Below, piece by piece: positions 35,348 to 48,533 of a stretch of DNA of 64,000 bases; position 1 is the stretch's first letter; every line of letters begins with the position of its first letter. The DNA comes from Plumapathes pennacea (taxonomy: Eukaryota > Cnidaria > Anthozoa > Antipatharia > Myriopathidae): contig OZ038464.1 of the NCBI GenBank assembly GCA_964036295.1, positions 26,144,508 to 26,208,507 of the forward strand, in the 5' to 3' direction. The notes below the pieces were generated by a model, which saw nothing but the letters and a program-made list of their open reading frames with translations, was not told the DNA's origin and ran no database searches. Both the position numbers and the translations under genes were made by a program.

Positions 35348-37341
35348 GAGGACTGTTCTCAGATCTTTACACACGAGCAAAAATATATTCACGAACTGCT
35401 GTGAGTGAAAGTCACAACATTTTGTGGCCTGATACAAACCAGCCAATCACAGCGCTCGGAGCATCTGGTGGTCAGACATGCCAGATCAGATGACTGCTCC
35501 GTCAGGCATGCGCTATCTCTCCACCAATCACAGCCGCACTTCAAACTGCGCGTTCAACGTAGCCTGTTCACCTCGAACATCCAAGTTTACTTCGAAATAT
35601 TGTCTGTGAGTTATACCTCAGAACACTTTTATAACTGCATTAATCGTTTGGTATAAGCGTGTCAATTTTGAAAGTGTTTAAAGTGTGGCAACTCGCCTGC
35701 CATCATTCTGCCTTGTCTCCGATCTTGATCCATTATCGACAAACTAGGATAGAAGCTGAGACAGTTTACTACTTTCACAAAAGCTTGCAAAACTGATTTG
35801 TGTAACTGTATTATTTGCTAAGCTCTTTTCATAAACCGAGTGAAATTTGCATGGGCGCATGACGTCAGTTGGATGCGTGAAGAAAATTTTAATGAATCTC
35901 AAAGTAGGAATACGTACTATAAATACAGGTTCAAGCACTATCCGAAAGCTAGTACACAGTCCCTTATTTTGGAATTTGTTTTGGAATACAGTTATTCGCT
36001 CTCTCTCTCTCTCTCTCTAAGCGGAAATCTTCTCAGTCGCTATAGCGGACAGCATGCAGATTTTCACTTGTTTGGCTCTGTAACTAAATTCTCAGTCTAA
36101 ACACGGACGCTAAATCCCGTCCCAAGGGTGTCCGCCTTAGAGAGAGCTCACTGTATAGTAAAATCAAGCGAAAGACAGGCGCATAAACAAGTCCAGTGAG
36201 CCTTGAAATTTTGTATCCCTGTCGATAGCATCTATCAGCTTGTATTTGTGACGCACTATGTAAGAAAACGGCCTTTGTGCAACCAGAGTATGACGCAAAA
36301 CGCCCTGTGTATATCTAATCTGAAACGGCAGCTGAGTCGGAATATTTTCTATTGAGCATTCGTCACTGACGCGATCGCGATTTTTTAGTATACTGTAAGT
36401 TGTGTCAGTTTTTAGTGAATACTAAACCCCTGGACTGCCGTATGTGGCACGCACACTGGACAAGGCGAGCGCTGGCTCAGCCGCGACAAGTTCTGATGTA
36501 CTTTTACTTTTATCGTCCCGTCGTGTATAAATTTGCCGGGGGGAGGGGGGGAGGGGGGGAGGGGGGGGGGGGGGGAGCATCATGAGGAGCCGCAGCAGGG
36601 TTGAGCCCTAACTACCCGTTGCTAACCAAGCTGTTTTAGGTCAATGCAGCGAACAACGCGGTAAATAAAACAGCGCGGCATTCGCCTCACTTCTGGCTTG
36701 GGAATGTTTCCCAAGAGGACTAATGAATATTGAGATACAGAGAAATCCTTCTTACTAGGGGGTAAAATGTTTCGTAAAAATTGGCCATTTTTATGAAGAA
36801 AGCTCTAGCAGATTTTTCGGGAAAGATAATTTTTTTGGCCTGATATCAGAAACGTATAAATCTTTCAGGAAATCATTAGGGATTATAACAGCTGTGTGTA
36901 TGCAATTTTTTGTATTTTAGACAGCCGGCGGGACTGAGAAAAATAACAGAACAGTCATCGCCCAACACGCTTTAATTTTAAATAAAAGAGGTTCAATCTA
37001 TGCAAAGTTTTCTTGCTATAACTCCATAAATCCAAATCGATAATTTATTGCAATAATCATAAATGCATGTTTACCATACACAGTGATTTTCGGGCCAAAC
37101 TTATGAATATTTCCAGATAAATCCTTGGTACTAGTTGGTAAAAAGATTCGTCAAAATCTTACAACATAAGAAATGCTAACGGACTCTGTTCGTGGTCGCC
37201 GCCAGGGTCTGACGAATCCGTTCAGTTTGTACAGTGGGTCATTGGTGCCAACATTAAAAATCTTTAAACACTATCTAAGTCAGTATGCAAGTAAATTAGA
37301 AAAAAAGCATTAGCTTCAGCGAGCTAATGTTCCAGCTATGA
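35348..37341. other. intergenic between INSIG 5' end and the first CARD-DD gene 3' end
   Basis: No coding sequence recognised. There is a (CT)n run at about 35998-36018 and a G-rich run of about 40 bases at 36538-36576, which could form a G-quadruplex. The INSIG promoter should lie at the left. Confidence 0.5.
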
Positions 37342-40300
37342 TTACGCAAAAAAAAGATTGCTATGAATTCGATGCTCTTTATCTGAAGCCTTGGCGAGGA
37401 TTCCCCTCATAGAACGCCCCGGATTGGATCCAATCAGTTGTGCCAGACGAAGAGTGTATTCCGAAGGCCTGGGGAGAAAAGAGTGGGCATATCAGTCAAT
37501 CTTTACGTTTATTCATTCATTACGGCCTTCTTCTTGTGTATACACTTACTTAAATCAATCACTCACTTTTTAAAGTGTACTCAATACATATTATTAGTCG
37601 TATTCTGTTATCCGATATTTATTTCATACAGAGATTTTCTATATACTGGCTTTGCAATACCTAGCCCCTTGCGTCATGTAGTTAAGTACAGCTAACTCAA
37701 CTCGACTCATCTTCTTTTCTGTCTCACTACCCCTCGGTTAATTACTCAAGCTTGTATTTCAAAATTCCACTGACCGATCACTGTCTCTGGCGCATGGCAG
37801 ACTTAGCAGACACTCCTGCGGAGCGATCATGTCAGCAAGACCTCGCTCACAGCTGGTTTGAAGGTCATCATCCACCACCAAGAGTTTGGGCTGCAGGGAA
37901 AAAACACTCTTAAAGAACTGACAGAAGTTGACAGGCCGTTAACTGGGGATGTGTTGTGCTTGTTTTCAACGAAAACCCTAACAATTTCTCGTATAGCTCG
38001 ACACGGCAACACCTGGTATCATGGCACGAAACATAAAAGGGCAAGGAACATCCTGGTATCCAATAAGTCAGTTATGACCGACGGCAGATATAGAAATCGC
38101 CTATAATGGCGGTCAGGATACTTACCCCATTTACGAGCTCGCACATCAGGTCCACTATCCACTGCACTGTGAGGTTGTTAGCTGGCAAGTCATCAACACC
38201 AGCAAGGACATTTTCTCCATTATTCGTCTGCAGAAGAAAACAAAACAAAACAAACAAACAAACAAACAAACAAGACAGTTGTGATATGCAGAGCAGATGT
38301 CACTGCGGCTTACTGATGGATGCTTTTTTCGTTATTATGTCTTACGACAAGTTACAGAACATTCTTTGTAACGTTATTTGCTGTACCTCTGAACATATAT
38401 ATATTTTCTGGTGGCGAGCTACGAGTTAGTTCTTCTAAACAAATCTCTGGAAATAGCTTTGCTATGTTTTGCTTTTATGAAATGTGTATGAGCTATAACA
38501 GTTGATGGTTTGCAAAAAAGACGTCACTGCCATGTTGGAGTTGCTACTCAGTTACAAAAGAAGCTAATGCCCTCCATGACGTCACATGGAACAAATTGTT
38601 CTTTCCAAGCGCCTTATAAGGTATGTGACGCACTCGTGACGCACCTGAAAGGCCGCACCAATGAAATAAACCATGACCACTTTCATATCGGGACCAGACA
38701 ATTCCTTGAGTCTGTCACGCAGTACTGTCTTCATACCTTCGCCTGAAAGGTTTTCGTGGTTTTCTGCAAAATAAAATTATGGACAACCACACGGGATAAA
38801 TTCCACTGCATTCATTCCGAACCTCGATCGGCTGAATATAACACCGATTGTGTTTGTATAGCGTTTTAAAATTGCATGCCGACCCCTTTCTTTACTGACT
38901 CAACCTGGTCAATGTCAGTCGTTTCCTCGTGCTGACATTTCTACTGACTGAATCTCACGACAAGTTGATTCAGCTGACACCTTGTGGACGTTTTTGCGTA
39001 GTTTTAAAGGAGTGCTGACTAGCCGTGAGTGCTCCGAGGCTGTAGAGGAATAGTTTGAGTAACTGTGAAAATCGTCTGGTTATAAAACAGCACATCAAAG
39101 AATTTCAGAGAAATATAGTTTTTGAAAAGCAAGGATCGCTCAACGGCTGAAGCTATATCGACAAGCAAACTCTCATTTAAAAACCTTTCCTACAAAATTG
39201 TAACCTCAGCCCTCAAATTGTTATGCATCGCTTAATATCGTTCTTAGTAGCATCCTTGAGAAGATACCTGCAGTCCAGTGAGCATTCTCCAAGGAAGCTG
39301 TCAGATGGTCTGCGTGAGGTGTCTGCGGGCCACCCCGGGAAATGGCCAAGATTATTGCGTGGCGTGGAGTGCTATGGTCAGGAGCCCGTATTCCAGAACC
39401 TGAAACAAATAAATGTTCAGAAAGTATGCCAACAAGGAGAAAATGTAGCCGGTAACTCTAAGCGAAACTAGCTCATGCATCCAGGTTTGGTGCGCCACAG
39501 TTTACCCTCAAAAGAAGAGTAGTTTGGAAGTCTGTCTAAGCAACTACTCTGAACATAACACTGGCCGGCCTACCTTCCTCTGATGAGTTGAAGCAAAATG
39601 GCAGACCGTTGCGGACAAGGGAATATTCTACTGGTGGACTGGACGCTCCTAAATTGTTCATATCTTCCCTTATTCGTTTGAATAAGTCTTCCACCGACAG
39701 GTTCTCAGTTTCCAAATGCTCGGTCAGGCTGTTGATGTAGCGGCTGCAGCAAAATGAAAGCACGTTAAGTAGGGCGCCCATTTCCCTTGCCCCTTGACTC
39801 TAAAATCAAGATGCATTTAGTTCAACTGTGCCGTTTGCAACGACGTTGTGCAATGTCGAAGAGTGGACAAAATAAAAACTTACAGTCGTTCTTCAGCAGT
39901 GCGGATAGTGCCAGGCCTGCATGAATAAGCCACGACCATGTTTGGCGGCGGAGACACTGGTGCAAGGCCTTTCAACACGGCTCTGCACTGGAAATCCTGT
40001 ACGCACTCGTGTGCTCCATCCAAGAACACCACAGAAAGCTGAAAAAACAAACAAAAAACAACAAAAAACAAAATATTTAAAACTTCTTGCAAGACGATTC
40101 GACAGGCAGATTTATATCGAGAATAGTGCGACATACTTTTTTATTTGTTTTTATTTATTTATTTTGACACAAGTCTATTTTTGCAGATACAGTTTGTAAT
40201 AATGTATACTAAATATCAGATCATACAAAATCAGTGTAAAAAGCTAATAAAACAAATTAGGGTGGCGAGGAAGCCTAAAAGAAACATAAAGCTTATGAAT

Positions 40301-43300
40301 TTTAGGCTTGCTGATCAAGCTATAATATTACATTTAAATCTAAGGAATAATTGTACAGAAATGGAAAGCTATTGGGGACACGCTCATTGTTCAGCTATGA
40401 CTGTACAGCACTGTGTTATTAATCACTTATTTTGTCTTCAGAATGAAGCAAAATAATTATTAGAAGTCAGTGTACCAAAGCAGTGAACACCACATTTTTA
40501 AAATCTAAACTTGGAATATCCCACACGCTATCCAATGGTTTTTGTGCGGCTTGCCTCCGTCGACGCTCGCGAAATAAAAATATGTGTTTGTTGCCGATGT
40601 TGTTGAACAGCTCTAACAAAGACCTCAGGCTTGAACCGTCAGGCAACATATTCACGGTGTCTAGTATATTACGTCTGTAGATACTATCATAGACCCCCGG
40701 TACTTACACGGGAAGTCCTCAGACTGGAGATGAGTTGATTGACGTTCACAGAACACGCCACTAGGTCTGCCTTTGTCATATCTGGGTTGACGTCCGTTGG
40801 CAGTAAGAAATTTACTCCATTCATCTGCGAATATAGAGGCAGTGTTAGTTTATATCAGGGCGAATAATAATGCTGCACGCGCTTTTAGGATAGTCTGGGG
40901 TACAGACCCTTGTAGCAGCCTTTTTTCAACAAGATTTGTAAGTAATAGTCACTATTATTGACTGACATGCTGAACAAGAATGCAATAGCTCTCTACACAA
41001 AAGGTGATAGTAAAGAGCCGGCGAAATCATGAGCATGAGACATTGAGATCCAAATATAGACTAATTCTGCGGTCATTTAGTTGGCAGTAGTTCTTGTACA
41101 TCTCCCGCCGGCTCTTTCATGGTCTCAAAAGTTGAGGATTTATGAATCAAATCCCGAATGTTCGATTTTGATCTTGAGTTTCGAGAACAAAAACCTAAAC
41201 ATGTTAAGTTAAACCGTCTACTTTCTTTACTGAGAAAAGCATCCTTACATGGACTGTATGCCCAACCAAGTATACGAGGCAAATATTCCCTTCGCTGCTA
41301 TCCACAAAACTCTGAATCTCATTATTTAGTACCACAGAGGAACATTCTTGCCTGCCCATCCTTCTTGTGACTACAGAGAAGAAAAGAAGAGAAACTTATC
41401 CATGGTCAGTGTCTAATAATACGACAAGACGTAATCTTCTAACTTCTTCTGCCAACTTCTCTGACTAGTACACAGTAATCACTTTATACCTCTCCAGTCA
41501 TCCATGTCTAGTGCATGATGCAGCCTTTTGATGCTCCTGGTAAAATTCTCCAAACTGTCAAGGTTCTCATATCTGAGACAACCAATGATAAGGGCCATTT
41601 TGGAAACGCCTTCTGTATCCGAAAAACAACGCAGGCATTATACGGTTACTATTTCATAGATAGATGCGGAGTACGCGCAACTGTTGACGCCATTCGAACA
41701 CAAGTTGACGCATTGAAGTTTGCACATCACTGATGTACCTGTCAGTGCACTGCTTGCCGTACATTTGCGCAGCGCCAGTGCTGTTAGCATGTGCGTGGCA
41801 CCTACACTGCGGGGCACTTTTGAACTCATGCATTTGAACATTCATTTTGTAGGCGAACAAGTAACTGGGTATGAAATGTTCTTACAAACCGAGATCATGA
41901 TTCAATCAGATAAAAGAGTTCTGAAAGGCACGTGCATGCACAAACTAATCTAATTTAAGTAACTAAATTACTACAAATAATAGACGTATGCTGCCATGGG
42001 CCGTTAGAAGTTCACGTTATTTGTATGTGTGATTTACCATCAGCCTTACCCCCATGGATATCACCATCGTTATCTGAAACTTGCAAGTCTTCCAACCGTT
42101 CACTAGTCATGCTTTCACTGTCATCCACACTCTCTTGAACGGGGTTTTGAGCGCCAGATTCGTTTCCCTGAAACTTTGGGTCTGTTTCCTGCTGCGGTGT
42201 CGACGGAGGCTTGGCTCCCGTACCATGTGGCGACGAGTTGTGAAAACCTACAAATGGAGATTTATGGTTTATGGTCCTACGCGGTCGTGCACGCCTATAC
42301 GATCTTCCACGCGATTATGGCATGGCAAATTGCACCCGGCTTAGAACCTCGGCCAGAGTATATACGCGTCATAAAAAGAAGCAAACAGAAATGTACTAAA
42401 AATAACTGGCCACCATCGACTTGATAATTTCACGTTGAGCGTAAAAATCGTTTGACGATCGTTGATGTTTGATCGTTGGTGAATAGTGATCCCATTTAGC
42501 ACTGACATAATTAGCATTACGAACAAATATGGGTAATGCCAAACCGATTGGCATAGTAAAGTTGCAAGACAACATTTTTACCTTTATCTGGACTGGATGT
42601 CTGGACTGGATGGCGAGCTGTATCATCTCTTGCACATTTTGAGGTTTGATTCTGATGCGGTGACAACAGCTGTGGCTCTGATTCTGCAGCTTCCAATTCT
42701 GAAACGGTCTGTGTCACAACTGGTGAAGGACGAAAAATAACGAAGAAAAATACAACTACGACTAAGATTACTGTTGTACTCAGCCAACCATCCCTCTTCC
42801 CAACTAAAACATCCTTGAAGAATACAAAAATACTATAGTTTTGGGAGTGTGTGTACGTAGTGTAAATAGAAATGTGTTGTGCTGTCAGGCGGGTGATCGC
42901 TACACTGGTATTTACTTTTTCACATTTAGCATAGTTACCAGAGATTTCTTCAGTGATGTCACCATCATTACATTCCTCATCTGTGAAAGAAGAAAGGTCT
43001 GAATCGCTGACCAGGTTAGCTTTCTTGAGCTCATCAATCACGTCTCTTCGATCAACCTCTTTACTGGCGAGGAATTCCACAAGATCTCTGACGTGCATGT
43101 GTTTATGGATCATGGTTTCAAACAGACCATCCATCTTTTTGTCCTGCTTTAAAGTATTTGTATCCTCCACACTTAGTTTCATACAGCCAGCGATTGCGCG
43201 CCAATCTTTTCTCAAAGCATCTTCCACATTCAGAAGTTTAACAATGCTTTGGTGAACGTGTGTGGGAATATCCTTCAGCAGCGTATCTGATGGTAGACAA

Positions 43301-45286
43301 ACAAAGGACAACACAATAAAATCTCGGAAACAAACTCAAGCTTAGTTGCACTTGCACCGGCAAATTTGAACGTCTTTTTAATTTAAACCGTAGAACCACC
43401 TCAGCTTCAAAATTACGATGCTATAATTTATGCAGATATAATAGTATATACAGTGGACTATCATCAAAGTGCGACAAAAAATTTATTACCTAAAGGGCCG
43501 GATCCGTACTAGACTGTTAAATTAAAAGCACTGACTAAGCATTCAGAAACTAAAATTTGACGGCTTCTTCGTAGTTTGGTAGCAAATCATCGACACATTT
43601 GACCGCTATTGCCGTTATTAAAGACAAACGTGCGCAAGTTGAAATTTACTGTGAGGTTAGGTTCATGCTCTCCATAAATAGTTGACGTAACCCTCACGCC
43701 ATAAACTAAACTGGCAAACTTATTTTTGTTACATAAAATGATCGTAACTATAAGAGTCGATCTTTTTCTTTAATTTAGCAATATTTTTTACTTGATGTAC
43801 TCACTTATCCCTGGAGCTTCATAGCCATCATTGGGTGGTTGCTGATATTCTTGGTGTTGATACATTGTGTTGCTCTGTTCACCCGTTAAACCTGTGGATC
43901 CTCTTGCCACAAACTGGTTGCGATCATGTGGAGGGCAACTTACAGACCGTCCAACAGCACTGGGATGCAAATCTGAAATATTGAATAGTATAATTTTACC
44001 CACCTAAACTTTACAGATCTCCAGTTCATCCCTTCAACCACCCTTGCACGGCCATCCAGTATGCAGTTATTTTAGTATCCATCAGCTTTTCTATCTGATG
44101 TTTCCTTGCGTAAATTGGGAACTTTGTTTAGAAGTAAATATTTTCAGAGACATGTTTCAAATTCCACTGTGATGTACAGTAACACGAAAATTTACATTTG
44201 TATACAGTTTGCAAAAATGTTTATATCCCTGATATTGTCAGTCATGACATAAATGCGATAGGACTAAAAGTTAAAAGCACTTTGTGGCCATTTGGGTTTA
44301 ACTAAAAAATTTACAAACCAAATATTGTTAATCATACCTCCATCGGAATATTATCTGTAGTAAAGGTTTGCTCCAAATATTTGGTCAGGAAACTATCTAC
44401 AGTACAGTCAACGGACAGATATACTGTGCAATCAGAAACCCGCGGAACATTCCGTTGTAATCATAGAAAACTCAAGTGAGACTAAAACAAAAACTAATTT
44501 CTCCGTGGCCATTTTTTTTATATACCTACAAGTTTCTTTCTTCACAACACTATTCAATAATTGAAAGGAGTCATATTGATATAACAAGAGTCCACAAATT
44601 AATTTTACTTGTCAATCATCAAACAAAGGTGGGCTAATTCCTGGAAAATCGAGTGTGTGCGTCCATATTCGTGCCAAAAATGAAATAAAGCGTAACATGA
44701 AACTAAAATATAAAGTTGCAATTGCGTAATTGCTGCGGGATTCGTCGCACTAGGAACTGTTAGTCGATAATAACTCAGCATCGAGAGCAATACGACGGTT
44801 TCTTTAATATTTGGTAGCAATTTGCTCGCATATATTTCTGGTGACACTTCAAAGGTGCATATTAATGTTGTTAAAGTTTCAATTGCAACAGGAGCCTAAA
44901 ATGAAGTTACTTCTAGATTAAGTGTACGAGAAACGGTAAATACCTTGTTCCACCGTTAATTCTGACTGTTGTCTGATGGGATGCCCTCTCAATCTGGCTT
45001 CTTCTTGTTCCATTTCGGTAGCGAGGTCGTCGAGTTTGTGCTGCGAACTTCGCAAGGCTTTTACAAACTCCTTGTATACTTTCGGTCCTCTTTTCTCCAA
45101 TAACTGAACGAGCACTTGTGATGCTCTAGCGGGGCCATGGCGGTCTTTTTCCCGTTCAATCAATTGCCGGTCTGAATCGGGGAAAAATTTTACTAGGGAA
45201 ACCCCGACCATTACTTCTGGGTTGGTCAAACTTTCGACGATGTTTTTCGTCTTGTTGGTCAGCACTTGGCGATGAATCCCTTCCAT
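37342..45286 (-). CDS. CARD / death-domain / tandem caspase-like pseudoprotease, paralogue B
   Basis: No described gene recognised. Fifteen GT-AG exons (high to low): 45286-44944, 43972-43805, 43286-42939, 42719-42582, 42247-42050, 41612-41490, 41370-41249, 40824-40708, 40038-39884, 39743-39574, 39399-39268, 38763-38645, 38227-38126, 37890-37775, 37468-37342; in-phase total 825 aa. Order: CARD-like (about 1-100), death domain (about 172-265, with KDWRAIAGCMKLS), linker with STPQQETDPK, caspase-like domain 1 (about 395-625) and domain 2 (about 640-825). Domain 1 has MALIIGCLRYENLDSLENF, LVYLVGHTVH (His477), NFLLPTDVNPD, VVFLDGAHEC (Ala528 where Cys is expected) and VVAYSCRPGT, best matched to MALT1-type paracaspases. 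Domain 2 has HAIILAISR, VYFIGAAFQ and LLVVDDDLQT, lacking both His and Cys. No signal peptide or membrane segment. Likely a cytoplasmic signalling scaffold; function inferred. ATG at 45292 is an alternative start. Confidence 0.85.
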
Positions 45287-45399
45287 TTTCACTCGTGCGG
45301 AGAACGCGAAATGCTAGGGCAGGTGTTTGGTGTTTGACAGAATAAAAATCTTGTAACTTTCAAACAGATAAAAACGTACGCGATCGAAGCACTTCTACT

Positions 45400-45600
45400 T
45401 GCAGGTTGACAGTCAGATATCTCCCTTGTTGTGATGCTATCGCCCCCGCGTTCTCTCTTCTATAGCCGCAAATGACATCAAACTCGCCTCTAAAATTAGT
45501 AGGGCAAATCCCGGGGTAAAAGCGTTTCGTGACTCGTTCTGTTTACTGAACCGTAAACTTCCGGTTTTCCGGGAAACGGCGGTAAAATCACCTTGTCCCC
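45400..45600 (-). promoter_or_regulatory. conserved upstream region of paralogue B, with a Rel-like palindrome
   Basis: Blocks shared with the paralogue A upstream region in the same order: CTTGTTGTGATGCT, ATCGCCCCCGC, ATGACATCAAA, TCGCCTCTAA, GTTTCGTGACTCGTTC and ACTTCCGG (ETS-like). GGGCAAATCCC at 45502-45512 corresponds to GGGTAATTCCC in A; both are GGGN5CCC, as in some Rel/NF-kB sites. The conservation is seen; factor binding is inferred. Confidence 0.5.
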
Positions 45601-46619
45601 AGGGCCTTACGCGCGAGAAAAAATATTATGAAGCAAAATTATTCAATTCACATAGAGACAGAGTCCGTTTGTAGATTCACAAGATTTTATTTAGCAGGAG
45701 AAAAACTATAGTATCCGTTCTTGTGTGTCCATCATATTATGTGCGTACTATTAGTGTCCCTTCTATGTTACTTTAACCTATGAATTAACCTGCATAAAGT
45801 CTTCCGCGGGTGCACTGGATGGGCCCCACCTGAGTCATTTTCAATGTATGTTCCACATAGGTTGTTCTGTTTTGGTCGAAATAGGGCATCGTATGTTTTA
45901 AGACACTAAACCCACTGAATGAGCAGTGGCTATATCGTTTGAAATACGGGAAATATCAGTCATGTCTGGCCGCATGCAACTACGCTTGAGAAAACAACGT
46001 GTGACTTTCAAAGGCATCGGAGCTGCTTATTTAAAGAAATAACCCTGACCAAACGGATTCGATAGTCAACTCAAGTCAATCCAAGGTTTCATTTTGCCAG
46101 TCAGTTTGACAGTCACCACATATCCGGACGTAAATATAATTTGGTCGACTCACCGCAAGGGCGGTTGGTTCAAACAACAATGTTTTGAATATCATTGAAC
46201 CATGGAAAGCTGTCGCAATTGATGACGTAAATAAGAGGAGTATTTTCCTTTTTCTCTTTCGTTCTATGCTGGACGCACCTTCTGCCGCTCCAGTGGCTTT
46301 TTCACTTTTGTTGGCGATAATTTGCCCACTTTTCTTGGCTCAATGCTCCAGGACTGTGATGGAATTCTGTTCTGCTACTAAACATTTTGACCAGTGAGAG
46401 TAACCAACTCCTTGATTCTCTTATTGTTTCACGAGAGAGATATGTCATATAGCTAAGAAAAGAAGACCTTTGTTATCTCACTTAGATAATATGAAAACTC
46501 AGTGGACTATCAACTCTCACTGCAACAACTGCCATTCATGTTCTCAAAATGTTGGGAGAATTTATACTTCTATAAGTTCGCGAGTAGTAGGGTTAAATCT
46601 TTGCACAACGTAATGCACT

Positions 46620-46860
46620 GGGCCCGGTTTTTCAAAGCACGATTAGGCTAATCCTGGATTAGGTGTAAACTTTCTTGTCATTTATAAGCCTGAAAATGTG
46701 AAGATTTTGTCCTGCAACGATTTCCTTAATACGTACTCAGCTAAAACAAGCTTTTTAATCCATATTTGAACAAAACCCTGCATTTTATCGGCAGAGAGGT
46801 CGTCAGAAAGAATTTCGTTAATCCTGGATTAGTTTAATCGGCTTTCGAAAAACCGGGCCC
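46620..46860. mobile_element. 241-bp inverted-end element (MITE-like)
   Basis: The left end GGGCCCGGTTTTTC is repeated inverted at the right end (GAAAAACCGGGCCC). Subterminal CTAATCCTGGATTAG palindromes occur on both sides. No coding capacity. A related half-copy (AGCCTAATCGTGCATGCTTT) sits near 55845 in a paralogue A intron. Confidence 0.7.
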
Positions 46861-47280
46861 TGATGTATACTTAAACGCGAAGATTTGTCTAGTGCATGTC
46901 ATGAAACTTAGTTCTGATGCATACGTGTTTTGGGGGTGTTGCTTGCCACATCTGCAAATTATGTATGCCCCGGCTTGATTCCGTGTGTTCCTTTTTTTTT
47001 CGACGAGGTTCCGTACATATGCGATTTATTCAATCTGAAGTAGCATGTCCTAGGTTGTGACGTATAACTATGGTCTGATCAATTGTTCAAAATGCGTGGT
47101 GGGGGGACCTTTATTCAATGTGAAACACTAAGCCTACTATTTTAAGTAATCTTTGCATTAAGTGGCAGCAGTAGTGAGTGCAGCCGTATTTTTACTCGGA
47201 TAACGATTAATCTAAATAACAGACTAAATGCAACCAAATTGGATCAAGACACTTTACAGGGGAAGTGTCATGAGATGCAC

Positions 47281-47461
47281 ATGCGCGCGCGTTGGTCGAA
47301 TCTTTAAACATTCGCCGAATGTTTTTAAGTTTGAAATCCAAGACGGCGTCCACAACGGCGGTGGATCTGCCGCTCGACCGCTCGCGGCCGTTGTGGACAC
47401 CGTCTTGGATTTCAAAGATTTGGCAAACTTTTTCAAGATTCGATCAAACGCGGGCGCATGC
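47281..47461. repeat. large imperfect hairpin
   Basis: The left arm contains GAAATCCAAGACGGCGTCCA and CAACGGC; the right arm contains GCCGTTGTGGACACCGTCTT followed by GGATTTC. Outer CATGCGCGCGCG / GCGGGCGCATG words also pair. This looks like a folded inverted-repeat element of about 180 bp. Confidence 0.6.
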
Positions 47462-48326
47462 GCTTTGTAACGCCGATTTGCTCCAAGTTCACGCAGCAGT
47501 GTTGCAAGTTTATGAATCGCTTTCAAAAACTCGCAACGCGTTGCAGCACTGCAAACATCGCGAAAAATCGTTCGCAATGGGGTGTTACACCTTAACAATT
47601 TTTAGCGCAACATCGTATCGTTGCAAATCGACCAGTGTAACACCACCTTTAAACGCCGTCCCGTTTTACGAACGACATGGAGTGACGTCCCTATAATAAT
47701 TAACGATAATAGTAATATTTTACGAGCTTCCTGCAATACACAGGCACGAACCACATTTAGATCTGATAGAGAACTATGCAATTAATATAGTTAATTAGAT
47801 TAATCATAAATATATTTTTGTACCGGCACGAGGAAATACCAATTAAAAGGGACTAACTCTGAGACTTAGAGTCACTCATAACTTATATTATAGAACTATT
47901 CCATATAACCCAAAAACCATAAATTAAAAGTGCGTACACACAATATTCTCACACATGCTAAGTATTAAATAGAGCCTTAATTTTGTTTTACGACAGTAAC
48001 ACAGTGTTGATTATTTGGTTCAGTCTGTTCTCAGTTTGGAGTCGTCTTTTAAAAAGCTCTCCTATAGAAACAGCAGGTACTTTAATCTATATTAAAAAAA
48101 TCATATTCACTGCAGTTAAATTTTCAATAGTGTGTGCTACAAATTTGTTACTAACCAGCGCCTGAGTGGCACGAATCTCTAGCGATAAGTCAATTGATCA
48201 GTGCAGTGCAAAGCCGCCGACCAAAGCCTGGCTAACAGGGTTTAACCCTTTTACGTCTTTCACTCCTAAAGGTGAAATCGTCTCAACCTAGGTTATTACA
48301 GTGTTGGAACTGTCGAATAAAATTCA

Positions 48327-48327
48327 T

Positions 48328-48366
<39 letters not shown>
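48327..48366. repeat. (AAC)n microsatellite
   Basis: About thirteen AAC units, with more interrupted copies to about 48400. It lies just downstream of the paralogue A stop codon. Confidence 0.9.
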
Positions 48367-48367
<1 letters not shown>

Positions 48368-48533
48368 CAATAACAACAACAGAAATGCAACAACAACAAT
48401 AACTTTAGGTACATTCTAATGCTATCTAACTATTCACGTGGATTAAACGGCACTAGCTCGAGTGTAAAACTAATGATAGTAGTTGTAATATGCCAGGACT
48501 GTCCAAGGCCGGAGGAAGGGCCTCACTTCAGGT

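Larger units (their letters stand above)
45601..48533. other. intergenic between paralogues B and A
   Basis: No coding sequence recognised. It holds a diverged repeat (about 46395-46595), a GGGCCCGGTTTTTC inverted-end element, a large hairpin at 47281-47461 and an (AAC)n microsatellite. Confidence 0.5.

Noticed and set aside
40467-40655. Minus-strand open frame in paralogue B intron 8
   Set aside because: It has an Arg-rich stretch (FRERRRRQ) but no counterpart in paralogue A, and exons 8 and 9 join in phase without it.
42720-42803. Apparent transmembrane segment in paralogue B (WLSTTVILVVVVFFFVIF) in one long open frame with the death domain
   Set aside because: It is the translated polypyrimidine tract of the exon 4 acceptor (TTTTTCGTCCTTCACCAG at 42720). 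Splicing there gives the right phase and an exon matching the paralogue A counterpart in length and sequence.
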